DNA from: Nitriliruptoraceae bacterium
GTDB taxonomy: Bacteria > Actinomycetota > Nitriliruptoria > Nitriliruptorales > Nitriliruptoraceae
Reading direction: 5' to 3'
DNA length: 6,951 nt
NCBI GenBank assembly: GCA_007131525.1
Contig: SLQK01000335.1
Span: forward strand, 1-6,951
A program made the position numbers and the translations under genes. This document shows, one piece after another, positions 1-6,233 of the stretch (position 1 is its first letter; the number at the start of each line of letters is the position of its first letter). The notes under the pieces were generated by a model that made no database searches, was not told the DNA's origin, and saw nothing but the letters and a program-made list of their open reading frames with translations.

Positions 1-594
1 CGCGGGCTGGACAACGTCACCGTGCTCACCTGCGACGTCAACCGACTCGGTGCCGGTGCGGGCGAGGGTGGCGGTCCCGGCGCCGACACCGAGGTGGTCC
101 ACGAGGCCGCCTTCGACCGCGTGGTCTCGATCGAGATGTTCGAGCACGTGCGCAACCACCGCGTGCTGACCGAGCGGATCGCCTCGTGGCTGCGCCCCGG
201 GGGCAAGCTGTTCGTGCACGTCTTCGCCCATCGGTCCGACGCCTACCCCTTCGAGACGGGTGGGGACGCCGACTGGATGGCGCGGCACTTCTTCACCGGT
301 GGCCTGATGCCCTCCCACGACCTGCTGCTGCTCAGCGTGCGTGATCTGGCGATCGAGGATCGGTGGGTCGTCTCGGGCACCCACTACGCCCGCACCCTGG
401 CCGCCTGGCTGGAGCGGCTCGACGCCCACGCCGAGCGGGTGCAGCAGCTGTTCGCCGATGCGGGTGGTCCCGTCAAGCCGCGGGCGGCCTACCACCGGTG
501 GCGGGTGTTCACCATCGCCTGTGAGGAGCTGTTCGCCTTCCGTGGCGGCAACGAGTGGCACGTGTCCCACTACCGTTTCGCGCGGCCGACGTGA
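1..594 (+). CDS. SAM-dependent methyltransferase, CFA synthase / coclaurine N-methyltransferase-like (5' partial)
   Basis: The frame is open from base 1 to the TGA at 592-594, giving the last 197 residues; the N-terminus and SAM-binding glycine motif lie outside the window. Visible landmarks: AFDRVVSIEMFEHV at fragment residues 37-50, LRPGGKLFVHVFAH near 64-77, an aromatic-rich DWMARHFFTGGLMPSHDLL block near 91-109, a W..SGTHYA.TL..WL..LD segment, and a C-terminal RWRVFTIACEELF...EWHVSHYRF. This series matches the cyclopropane-fatty-acid-synthase superfamily, specifically the branch that includes plant benzylisoquinoline N-methyltransferases, where the SIEMFEH glutamates and histidine line the catalytic site. 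The role is therefore a cytosolic SAM-dependent transfer of methyl to an amine or lipid; the substrate cannot be read from sequence. A Gly/Ala-rich insert (fragment residues about 17-30) sits just before the catalytic strand. The dehydrogenase gene follows 37 bp downstream on the same strand, so co-transcription is possible. Confidence 0.88.
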   Translation, partial: RGLDNVTVLTCDVNRLGAGAGEGGGPGADTEVVHEAAFDRVVSIEMFEHVRNHRVLTERIASWLRPGGKLFVHVFAHRSDAYPFETGGDADWMARHFFTGGLMPSHDLLLLSVRDLAIEDRWVVSGTHYARTLAAWLERLDAHAERVQQLFADAGGPVKPRAAYHRWRVFTIACEELFAFRGGNEWHVSHYRFARPT

Positions 595-620
595 GACGGG
601 CGCGGCAACGAGTACCGACG

Positions 621-626
621 AGGGGG
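621..626 (+). promoter_or_regulatory. Ribosome binding site fixing the glutamate dehydrogenase start
   Basis: AGGGGG lies 5 nt before the GTG at 632. It decides the start: the same frame is open further upstream to an ATG at 341, but that stretch overlaps the methyltransferase gene and reads as an Arg/Ser/Pro-rich shadow. Confidence 0.75.
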
Positions 627-631
627 CGACC

Positions 632-1897
632 GTGACCGAGGATCTGCTCGAGGACGCCATCGTCCGCTTCGAGGAGGCGCTGCCCCACGCCAAGCTGTCC
701 GACGACGCCCACGAGCGGCTCCGCAGCCCCGTGTCATCGCTGAAGGTGACCGTGCCGGTCCGCATGGACGACGGGAGCCTGCGCACCTTCCCGGGCTACC
801 GGGTCCGCTACGACGACACCCGGGGTCCGGCCAAGGGGGGTGTCCGCTTCCACCCGGCGGTCACCGCGGCCGAGGTCACGACGCTGGCCTTCTGGATGAC
901 CTTCAAGACCGCCGTCATGGACCTGCCCTTCGGGGGCGGCAAGGGCGGCGTGGCCGTGGACCCCAAGCAGCTGTCCGCCTCGGAGCTGGAACGGTTGTCC
1001 CGCGGCTACATCGCGGCGATCGCCGACGTGATCGGGCCCGATGTGGATGTCCCGGCCCCGGACGTGGCGACCAACGAGCTGGTCATGGGCTGGATGGCCC
1101 ACGAGTACGCCAAGATCAAGCGCGGCCACCACCCGGCCGTGGTGACGGGCAAACCGCTCGCCCTCGGGGGCATCCCGGGCCGCAGCAGCGCGACCTCCGA
1201 CGGGGCGTTCCACGTGCTCCGGACCGTGCAGTCACGGGTGCTCCCCGACATCGAGCACCCGAGCGCGGCCATCCAGGGCTTCGGGAACGCCGGGTCGCAG
1301 CTGGCGCTGCGCCTCGCGGACGCCGGGTGGCGCGTGGTGGCCGTCAGCGACTCCTCCGCGGCGATCCACGACCCCGACGGGCTCGACGTCGGCCAGCTGC
1401 GGGAGCACAAGCTGGCCACCGGCTCCCTGACCGACGCGCCGGTCGGGGAGGAGATCGACGCCGAGGACCTGCTGTGTCTGGAGGTGGATGCGCTGATCCC
1501 CGCGGCGCTGGAGGGGGCGATCGACGCGACCAACGCCAACAGGGTCCGGGCCCGCACCGTGTTCGAGGTCGCCAACGGACCGCTCACCGCGGATGCGGAC
1601 CGGCAGCTGGACGCGGCTGGTGTGGAGATCGTGCCGGATATCCTCGTCAACGCCGGCGGCGTCACGGTCAGCTGGTTCGAGTGGATCGCGAACCGGACGG
1701 GTGACCGCTGGGACGAGGCCACGGTCCGTGACCGACTCGAGGAGCGCATGGTCACCGAGACCGAGGCGGTGGTCGCGGTCGCCGACGCGCGTGACCTCCC
1801 GCTGCGCACAGCCGCCTACGTCCACGCCATCGAACGGCTCAGCCGGGCGATGGACGCCACGGGCACCGCCTCGCTGTTCGGTGACCTGGACGGTTGA
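632..1897 (+). CDS. gdhA: Glutamate dehydrogenase (Glu/Leu/Phe/Val dehydrogenase family)
   Basis: A 421-residue protein with a GTG start, the usual length of small hexameric GDHs. It interconverts glutamate and 2-oxoglutarate plus ammonium using NAD(P) in the cytosol. The N-terminal substrate domain has PAKGGVRFHP (66-75, K68 binding the substrate carboxylate) and LPFGGGKGG (98-106) with catalytic K104. VPAPDVATNE (140-149) carries the conserved active-site D144, followed by VTGKPLALGG (171-180). The Rossmann domain has GFGNAG (216-221) and an aspartate at the end of beta-2 (VAVSD, D240), compatible with NAD preference, although cofactor choice is inference. ANGPLT (314-319) and ILVNAGGVTVSWFEW (337-351) complete the family signature. 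GGGKGG replaces the commoner GGAKGG, a conservative change. It follows the methyltransferase by 37 bp and ends 8 bp from the stop of the convergent DUF1667 gene. Leucine dehydrogenase is unlikely given the length and the PFGGGKGG / VPAPDV motifs. Confidence 0.93.
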   Translation: MTEDLLEDAIVRFEEALPHAKLSDDAHERLRSPVSSLKVTVPVRMDDGSLRTFPGYRVRYDDTRGPAKGGVRFHPAVTAAEVTTLAFWMTFKTAVMDLPFGGGKGGVAVDPKQLSASELERLSRGYIAAIADVIGPDVDVPAPDVATNELVMGWMAHEYAKIKRGHHPAVVTGKPLALGGIPGRSSATSDGAFHVLRTVQSRVLPDIEHPSAAIQGFGNAGSQLALRLADAGWRVVAVSDSSAAIHDPDGLDVGQLREHKLATGSLTDAPVGEEIDAEDLLCLEVDALIPAALEGAIDATNANRVRARTVFEVANGPLTADADRQLDAAGVEIVPDILVNAGGVTVSWFEWIANRTGDRWDEATVRDRLEERMVTETEAVVAVADARDLPLRTAAYVHAIERLSRAMDATGTASLFGDLDG

Positions 1898-1905
1898 GGC
1901 GCCGT

Positions 1906-2337
1906 TCAGCCCACCGGCTCGCGCTCGCGTTCCGCAACGATCTCACGGGTCGCGATGAGATCGATGCCGGTCCCGGCGACATCGGTGGCCAGCACGGCAC
2001 CGAAGGCGACGGGGGCCTCGACCACCAGGCCCGACAGCGAGCGCACGAACTCCCGCACCTGGGCCTTCGGGACGGGCTCGGCGGCTCTGACCGGCAACCG
2101 CTCACACGGACCCCCGTGCAGCCACACCGTGGTCGACACCGCGCGCCGTGGGTCGCTGTGCTCCTGGGTGCCGTACTTGATGCCCCGCTTGCAGCTGTGG
2201 CCGCGCACCTCGATGACGTCGCCGTCCATCGCGTCCACCTCGAGCCGGCAGCCGAGGGGGCAGCTCGTGCACAGGTAGACGAAGGTCTCGGCCTCGTCGC
2301 CGGCGTGCTGGTCGGGAGCTCGCGTCCGCTCCGTCAT
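1906..2337 (-). CDS. DUF1667 four-cysteine protein, third gene of the GlpA-like operon
   Basis: A 143-residue protein with ATG at 2337-2335 and stop at 1908-1906. Four cysteines are placed as CTSCPLGC (C23, C26, C30) followed by C49 in GHSCKRG, a spacing like the N-terminal [4Fe-4S] site of molybdopterin oxidoreductases. The rest follows the DUF1667 pattern: PRRAVSTTVWL (63-73), LPVRA..PVPK (81-91), VVEAPVAFG (105-113) and GTGIDLIATR (122-131). In other bacteria this family sits beside a GlpA-like dehydrogenase and a Pyr_redox oxidoreductase, the arrangement seen here. It probably supplies an iron-sulfur centre or assembly contact to the complex; that is inference, as the biochemistry is not established to my knowledge. 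There is no signal peptide or membrane segment. Its start overlaps the preceding stop by one base (TGATG), implying translational coupling and fixed stoichiometry. C78 is an additional, unplaced cysteine. Confidence 0.88.
   Translation of the reverse strand: MTERTRAPDQHAGDEAETFVYLCTSCPLGCRLEVDAMDGDVIEVRGHSCKRGIKYGTQEHSDPRRAVSTTVWLHGGPCERLPVRAAEPVPKAQVREFVRSLSGLVVEAPVAFGAVLATDVAGTGIDLIATREIVAEREREPVG
1934..1967 (+). terminator. Hairpin just past gdhA, candidate terminator without a U-tract
   Basis: CGATCTCA (1938-1945) is perfectly complementary to TGAGATCG (1956-1963) around a 10-nt loop. After one A-A mismatch the stem extends by GCA/TGC (1934-1936 with 1965-1967). It begins 37 nt after the gdhA stop and lies inside the 3' end of the convergent DUF1667 gene, encoding its DLIATREIV segment. 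No T-run follows on either strand, so it would have to act as a U-less (I-type) terminator, as proposed for many actinobacteria. Coding coincidence remains possible. Confidence 0.35.
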
Positions 2338-3620
2338 CAGCTCTCCTCCTCCTCGACCGGGATCGCGTCCACGCGCAGCGTGTCGCCCGCGAACCCGTCC
2401 AGCAGCTTGGGGCTCACCTTCATGGTGACCATCTCGGGGGGCACGACCGCCCGGACCTTGCGCTTGTGCGCGTCACCGAGGTGCAGCATGGTGTCGCCGT
2501 AGATCGGTTGCTTGACCCGGAACGACACGGTCTGCGAGCGCTCGGTCGACAGGGTGTGCGGCACCACGTAGGCGACGTTGCGCCCCGGGGTGACCGTGAC
2601 GTCCTGGCGGGCACGGTGACGGCCGAGGGCGACATCACCGGCAGCGGCGCCGGCCGCCCTGGCTTCCTGGCTGACCCAGTCCGCGAGGTCGTTGATGTGG
2701 AGGTTGTTGCCGGCGGCGAAGACCCCGGGCAGCGAGGTCTCCATCGTGCTCGTGACCACCGGACCACCGGTGCGCGGGTCGAGGTTCAGCTGCAGTTGGC
2801 GGGCGAGCTCGGCGTCGGGGATCAGCCCGATCGACAGCAGCAGGGTGTCGCACTCGATGTCCCAGGACTTGTCGAGCTGGGGCACGAGGTCGTCGTCGAC
2901 CGGCGCGACCGCGATCCGTTCCACCCGCTGGTGGCCGTGGATGTCGACCACGGTGGTGGACAGGTGCAGGGGGATGTCGAAGTCCTGGAGGCATTGGACG
3001 ACGTTGCGTCCGAGCCCGCTGGCGAAGGGCAGGAGCTCGAACACCCCGAGCACCTGCACCCCCTCGAGGGTCAGCCGCCGGGCCATGATCAACCCGATGT
3101 CGCCGGAGCCGAGGATCACGGCCCGCCGCCCCGGCAGGTAGCCGTGGAGGTTGACCATCTTCTGGGCCAACCCCGCGGTCATCACCCCGGCGGGACGCTC
3201 GCCCGGGATCTTGATCGCCGCCCGGGTCCGTTCCCGGGCGCCGGTGGCGATCACCAGGCTGCCGGTGTCCAGCGTGGAGATCCCTGCCTCGGGTGACATG
3301 AGCTTGACCCGGAGATCGCGGGTCACGTCGGTCACGTAGGTGTTGGTCAGGACATCGACGTCCTGCTCGATGACCCGCTCCAACGCGAGGTGGGCGTACT
3401 CGGGCCCGGTGACGTCCTGCTTGAACTCGTGGAGGCCGAAGCCCGAGTGGATGCACTGCAGGAGGATCCCGCCGGGTTCGGGGTCACGGTCGACCATCAG
3501 GATGCGTTCGGCCCCCTGCTCCCGGGCCGCGACCGCGGCCGAGAGTCCAGCGGGCCCGGCACCGACCACCGTCACGTCGTAGCGGCTGAGGAGATGGCGG
3601 GGCTGCGAGGTGATCGGCAC
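2337..3620 (-). CDS. FAD/NAD(P)-dependent oxidoreductase (Pyr_redox_2), second subunit of the GlpA-like complex
   Basis: A 427-residue protein. The FAD-binding Rossmann fold is at the N-terminus (YDVTVVGAGPAGLSAA, GAGPAG at 20-25). It is followed by PGGILLQCIHSGFGL (49-63) with C56, TGPEYA (71-76), and the ATGARERT flavin/pyridine signature (125-132). A second dinucleotide site, GSGDIG (171-176), binds NAD(H), and GVFAAGN (299-305) closes the FAD domain. HINDLADWVSQEA follows, then a beta-rich C-terminal domain (about 340-420) typical of the SoxA/HcnA-like and GlpA-associated oxidoreductases. It probably passes electrons between the catalytic subunit's flavin and NAD or a further acceptor. 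Start choice: GTG at 3620 is preceded by GGAGG at 7 nt, lies 3 nt after the upstream stop, and sits 14 codons before the conserved YDVTVVG. A sarcosine-oxidase- or HcnA-type role is the main alternative, but the two flanking partners favour the GlpA-associated type. Confidence 0.9.
   Translation of the reverse strand: MPITSQPRHLLSRYDVTVVGAGPAGLSAAVAAREQGAERILMVDRDPEPGGILLQCIHSGFGLHEFKQDVTGPEYAHLALERVIEQDVDVLTNTYVTDVTRDLRVKLMSPEAGISTLDTGSLVIATGARERTRAAIKIPGERPAGVMTAGLAQKMVNLHGYLPGRRAVILGSGDIGLIMARRLTLEGVQVLGVFELLPFASGLGRNVVQCLQDFDIPLHLSTTVVDIHGHQRVERIAVAPVDDDLVPQLDKSWDIECDTLLLSIGLIPDAELARQLQLNLDPRTGGPVVTSTMETSLPGVFAAGNNLHINDLADWVSQEARAAGAAAGDVALGRHRARQDVTVTPGRNVAYVVPHTLSTERSQTVSFRVKQPIYGDTMLHLGDAHKRKVRAVVPPEMVTMKVSPKLLDGFAGDTLRVDAIPVEEEES
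2343..2354 (-). promoter_or_regulatory. Purine-rich Shine-Dalgarno for DUF1667, embedded in the upstream gene's last codons
   Basis: On the - strand four consecutive GAG codons (the EEEE of the terminal VEEEES of the preceding gene) give three overlapping GGAG motifs ending 5 nt before the ATG at 2337-2335. The acidic tail thus doubles as the ribosome binding site and supports coupled translation. Confidence 0.6.
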
Positions 3621-3623
3621 GGC

Positions 3624-5105
3624 TCAACCTCCGTTCCGGGCGGTCGTGACCGGGTGGTCGTCACGGTCGCAGACGATCCAGGTCCCGGTCCCACGCTTGG
3701 TCACCTCGGGGATCGTGATCCCCTGGTGCTCGGCCAGCAGCTGCATGCAGCCCCAGGTGCAGAACCCGCCCTGGCACCGGCCCATCCCCACCCTGGTCCG
3801 GAACTTCAGCCCGTCCAGGGTGTGGGCGCCACGATCCATGGCATCGCGGACCTCGGCCTCGGTGATGATCTCGCAGCGGCAGATCAGGTGGGCGTAGCGT
3901 GGATCCCGGCGGGCCAACGCCTGCTGCTCCTCGGTGGGGAGCTGGTTGAACTTCACCGGGTGGGGCGCGGTCGGATCCCAGTGGTCCTTCTCGTCGAGCT
4001 CCAGCCCCTCGTCAGCCAGGATGTCGACCAGCAGGTCAGCGAGCGCCGGGGCGCCGGTCAGACCCGGCGACTGGATGCCGGCGGCGTTGATGAAGCCCCG
4101 CCGGTCGGTGGGCCCGACGATGAAGTCCTCGGTGTCCGACACCGGCCGCAGCCCCGCGAACTCCGCGATGATGTCCCGCTCGCTGATGGTCGGCACCAGC
4201 TTGCGTGCGTTGGTGAAGACCTGGGCGGCGCCCTCCTCGGTGGTGGAGGTGTCGAACTTGTCGTCGACGGTCTGGGCCGTCGGCCCGACCATGATCGTGC
4301 CGTCCACCGTCGGGTTGACCAGGGTGCCCTTGGAGATGGGGGAGGGGCAGGGGAAGATGATGCTGGTCACGATGCCGGAGAGCCGCTTGTCGAGGAGGTA
4401 CTCCTCGCCCTTGCGGGGCAGGATCTTGAAGTCCCGGACCCCTGCGAACTCCGCGATGTCGTCGGCGAACAGCCCCGCGGCGTTGACCACGAACCGGCCC
4501 CGCCACACGTCGGTCTCGGTGCGCACGGTCAGGGGCGCGTCCGGGTCCTCGGCGTCCGGGGGATCGATGCCGACGACCCGCTGCTCCTCGGCGATCGTGA
4601 CACCGTTTCGCCGGGCCGCGTCGGCGACCAGCATCACGGCCTCGTAGGGGTTGAAGACGCAGGCCGTGGGGGCCCACACCGCCCCCTTGACCTCGCGCGT
4701 CAGGTTCGGCTGGGCGTCCAGGGTGCGCTCCGCCGTCCAGGCCTGCGTACCGGGGATGCCCTTGCGGATGCCCTGCTGGCGGATCTCCTCGATCCTCACC
4801 AGCTGCTCGTCGTCCAGGGCGACGAGGACCTCACCGACGTTGTTCAGCCCGAAGCCGAGCTCGTCGTGCAGCTGGCGCCATCCGAGGTTGCCCGGGTACT
4901 CGAGCTTGCCCTTCAGGGTGTCGGGCGAGGCGTGCATCGCCGAGTGCACGATCCCGCTGTTGGCCTTGCTGACCCCGAAGGCGACCTCGGCCTGCCACTC
5001 CAGCAGCGCGACATCGAGGTGGAACCTCGACAGGGCGCGGGCGAGCGTCGCCCCCACCGCCCCACCACCGATGATGAGAACGTCCCAGACCCGATCGTCG
5101 CCCAT
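3624..5105 (-). CDS. GlpA-like FAD-dependent dehydrogenase with C-terminal BFD [2Fe-2S] domain
   Basis: A 493-residue protein. The DAO-fold FAD domain begins WDVLIIGGGAVGATLAR (GGGAVG at 13-18). SKANSGIVHSAMHA (46-59) near the flavin, VVNAAGLFAD (206-215), ILPRKGEEYLLDK (228-240), the PISKGTLVNPTVDGTIMVGP stretch (256-275) and INAAGIQSPGL (339-349) are typical of GlpA-like glycerol-3-phosphate dehydrogenases and LhgO-related enzymes. A Fer2_BFD domain follows (about 405-460): C409-x-C411 and C444-x4-C449 within GMGRCQGGFC provide four ligands for a [2Fe-2S] cluster. It is the probable catalytic subunit, oxidising glycerol-3-phosphate or a similar hydroxyacid; no glycerol kinase or facilitator is in view, so the substrate is unproven. 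I take the ATG at 5105, with GGGAGG 7 nt upstream; a GTG-type start 16 codons earlier has no comparable support and adds nonconserved residues. It is the first gene of the three-gene operon and has no signal peptide, so is cytosolic or membrane-peripheral. Confidence 0.9.
   Translation of the reverse strand: MGDDRVWDVLIIGGGAVGATLARALSRFHLDVALLEWQAEVAFGVSKANSGIVHSAMHASPDTLKGKLEYPGNLGWRQLHDELGFGLNNVGEVLVALDDEQLVRIEEIRQQGIRKGIPGTQAWTAERTLDAQPNLTREVKGAVWAPTACVFNPYEAVMLVADAARRNGVTIAEEQRVVGIDPPDAEDPDAPLTVRTETDVWRGRFVVNAAGLFADDIAEFAGVRDFKILPRKGEEYLLDKRLSGIVTSIIFPCPSPISKGTLVNPTVDGTIMVGPTAQTVDDKFDTSTTEEGAAQVFTNARKLVPTISERDIIAEFAGLRPVSDTEDFIVGPTDRRGFINAAGIQSPGLTGAPALADLLVDILADEGLELDEKDHWDPTAPHPVKFNQLPTEEQQALARRDPRYAHLICRCEIITEAEVRDAMDRGAHTLDGLKFRTRVGMGRCQGGFCTWGCMQLLAEHQGITIPEVTKRGTGTWIVCDRDDHPVTTARNGG
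3627..3632 (-). promoter_or_regulatory. Ribosome binding site for the Pyr_redox gene
   Basis: GGAGGT on the - strand sits 7 nt before the GTG at 3620-3618, inside the last codons of the GlpA-like gene (TGA at 3626-3624). It selects this GTG and shows there is no room for a separate promoter. Confidence 0.75.
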
Positions 5106-5188
5106 AGCTCGGCCTCCCGCCGTGGCGCAGACCCGTGCGGACCCAGCCTGCACCCCCGTCCAACCGGGGAGCAGAGCGGATGGTCCCG
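5106..5188. other. Gap between surf1 and the GlpA-like operon, with two small hairpins
   Basis: 83 bp. CCCCG (5154-5158) pairs with CGGGG (5165-5169) over a 6-nt loop. CCCGTC (5185-5190) pairs with GACGGG (5194-5199) over a 3-nt loop, straddling the surf1 stop codon. Neither has a T-run. On the - strand the gap contains no TANNNT-like -10, so the operon's promoter is not evident; it may lie inside surf1, or the hairpins may only attenuate read-through. Confidence 0.4.
5113..5118 (-). promoter_or_regulatory. Ribosome binding site fixing the GlpA-like start
   Basis: GGGAGG on the - strand ends 7 nt before the ATG at 5105-5103 and decides between this start and a longer in-frame one at 5153. 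Confidence 0.75.
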
Positions 5189-6076
5189 TCAGGGACGGGC
5201 CGGACGGACCATGGCGGCGTCGGGGCCGAGGCCGGCCGCAGCATCAGCGTCGGCGCCCGGGGCACCACCACCGCCGCCGCCGTCGCCCCCGTCATCACCG
5301 CCACCGCCGTCACCGCCGTCGGCGACGTCGCTGCGGGTCAGGCGCCGCCACCACCATGCCGCGTAGGTCACCAGCGCCAGCACGGCGAAGATGTGCCACT
5401 GCACGGCGTAGGACAGGTGACTGCCCTCGTCCAGCTCCGGGGGACCGGCGGGGAAGGGCAGCTGATCCTCGGTGGGGTTGTCGAGCTCGGCGTCGATGCG
5501 CAGGACCATCGGGAACAGCTCGCCCGTGACCTGCCGGTCGAGCCGGGCGGTGTCGGTGTGGAAGACACGTTCCAGCAGGCCCTCCTCGGGATCCTGGGGA
5601 CCGAAGGAGGGCTGTGGCACCGGTCGCTCCAGGACACCGACGACCGTGACGTCGCCCGGCGGGGGCGCAGCTTGGGCCACGGGCGGCTGGTCCAGCGAGG
5701 ATGGCACCCAGCCGCGCCGCACCAGCACCACCGCACCGTCGGGCAACGCCAGCGGGGTGAGCACGTGGAAGCCCGTCTGGTTGCGGTACTGCCGGTTGCG
5801 CTGCAGCACCTCCTCATCGGGCCGGTAGGTGCCGGTCACCTCGACGCGGCGGAACTCCAGGGCCGCGTCGTCGACGGCCTCGGTGTTCGCCGGGTCCGCC
5901 AGCGCTGCCAGATCGACGGGCGGTTCCGCCATCCGCTCGGCGGCCCGGGCGTTCTGCTCCTGCACCAGCTCGAGCCGGTCGAGCTGCCACTGGCCGAGCG
6001 CGACGCAGGCGACCACCACCGTCAGCACCAGCAGGTGGGAGACGATCGCAGCGGGGCGGAGCAGGACCCTGAGCAC
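5189..6076 (-). CDS. surf1: SURF1 family cytochrome oxidase assembly protein
   Basis: A 295-residue membrane protein. TM1 is at about 8-28, running into the SURF1 signature LGQWQLDRL (27-35). The extracytoplasmic domain carries EFRRVEVTGTY (74-84), RNQTGFHVLTPL (98-109), VVLVRRGWVP (116-125) and VTVVGVLERP (143-152). TM2 (about 222-243) is preceded by SHLSYAVQWHIFA (219-231); the His here (H220) lies where SURF1 proteins have their conserved heme-a-associated histidine. It assists heme insertion into subunit I of aa3-type cytochrome c oxidase at the membrane, implying aerobic respiration. After the WWWRR end of TM2 there is an unusual tail of about 50 residues, Gly/Asp-rich then Ala/Gly-rich. 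The start is GTG at 6076; no SD precedes it, but a TACCCT box 6 nt upstream suggests a leaderless mRNA. No cox genes are in view, and the downstream operon is unrelated in function. Confidence 0.9.
   Translation of the reverse strand: MLRVLLRPAAIVSHLLVLTVVVACVALGQWQLDRLELVQEQNARAAERMAEPPVDLAALADPANTEAVDDAALEFRRVEVTGTYRPDEEVLQRNRQYRNQTGFHVLTPLALPDGAVVLVRRGWVPSSLDQPPVAQAAPPPGDVTVVGVLERPVPQPSFGPQDPEEGLLERVFHTDTARLDRQVTGELFPMVLRIDAELDNPTEDQLPFPAGPPELDEGSHLSYAVQWHIFAVLALVTYAAWWWRRLTRSDVADGGDGGGGDDGGDGGGGGGAPGADADAAAGLGPDAAMVRPARP
5264..5317 (-). repeat. Low-complexity Gly/Asp codon tract in the surf1 tail
   Basis: On the - strand this is a run of GGN and GAC/GAT codons encoding residues about 254-271, almost entirely glycine and aspartate. 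It follows the second membrane segment and lies outside the conserved SURF1 fold. It looks like a microsatellite-type expansion of GGC/GGT/GAC triplets. Confidence 0.65.
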
Positions 6077-6082
6077 GGCGCG

Positions 6083-6088
6083 AGGGTA
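6083..6088 (-). promoter_or_regulatory. Candidate -10 element for leaderless surf1 transcription
   Basis: TACCCT on the - strand fits the actinobacterial TANNNT -10 consensus. Exactly 6 nt separate it from the surf1 GTG at 6076, so transcription would begin at or next to the start codon. The absence of an SD agrees. I find no clear -35. Confidence 0.4.
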
Positions 6089-6110
6089 GCGACGTGGGCG
6101 GGAAGGCCGA

Positions 6111-6167
6111 CGGCGGGCGGGTGCGTCGCCGGCGGGCGGGTGCGTCGTCGGCGGGCGGGCGCGTCGA
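6111..6167. repeat. Three tandem copies of a 19-bp GC-rich unit
   Basis: The units are 6111-6129, 6130-6148 and 6149-6167, consensus CGGCGGGCGGGTGCGTCGN. Units 1 and 2 differ only at the last base; unit 3 has one further change (T to C at position 12). The preceding 19 bp (6092-6110) match at about 11 positions and may be a decayed fourth copy. A 19-bp period is not a multiple of three, arguing against coding, and places successive copies slightly under two helical turns apart. Each unit has GG, GGG and GGG runs on the + strand. The last unit runs directly into the first hairpin. Confidence 0.9.
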
Positions 6168-6199
6168 GAAGCAGCGGCTACCTGCTGCTACTCGACGCG
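6160..6199. repeat. Strong hairpin 1 (inverted repeat)
   Basis: CGCGTCGAG (6160-6168) pairs with CTCGACGCG (6191-6199). After one A-A mismatch, AGCAGC (6170-6175) pairs with GCTGCT (6184-6189), then a G-T wobble and a G-C pair close a CTAC loop (6178-6181). That is about 17 pairs in 40 nt. No T-run flanks it on either strand. Confidence 0.85.
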
Positions 6200-6233
6200 A
6201 GGGGACGCAGATGGCCGTGCCACCGCGATCCTC

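Noticed and set aside
341..631. Longer N-terminus for glutamate dehydrogenase from the ATG at 341
   Set aside because: It would overlap the methyltransferase gene by about 250 bp in another frame; the added residues are an Arg/Pro/Ser-rich shadow, and the GTG at 632 has a good RBS and gives the family's usual length.
1006..1809. 267-codon open frame antisense to gdhA
   Set aside because: Ser/Thr/Arg/Ala-rich shadow of the GC-biased gdhA gene, with no motif and no RBS.
3390..5366. 658-codon open frame on the + strand antisense to the GlpA-like operon
   Set aside because: It is the mirror of strongly biased coding on the other strand; the product is His/Asp/Gly/Val-rich with no recognisable domain, ending in a Pro/Ser-rich run opposite the surf1 glycine tract.
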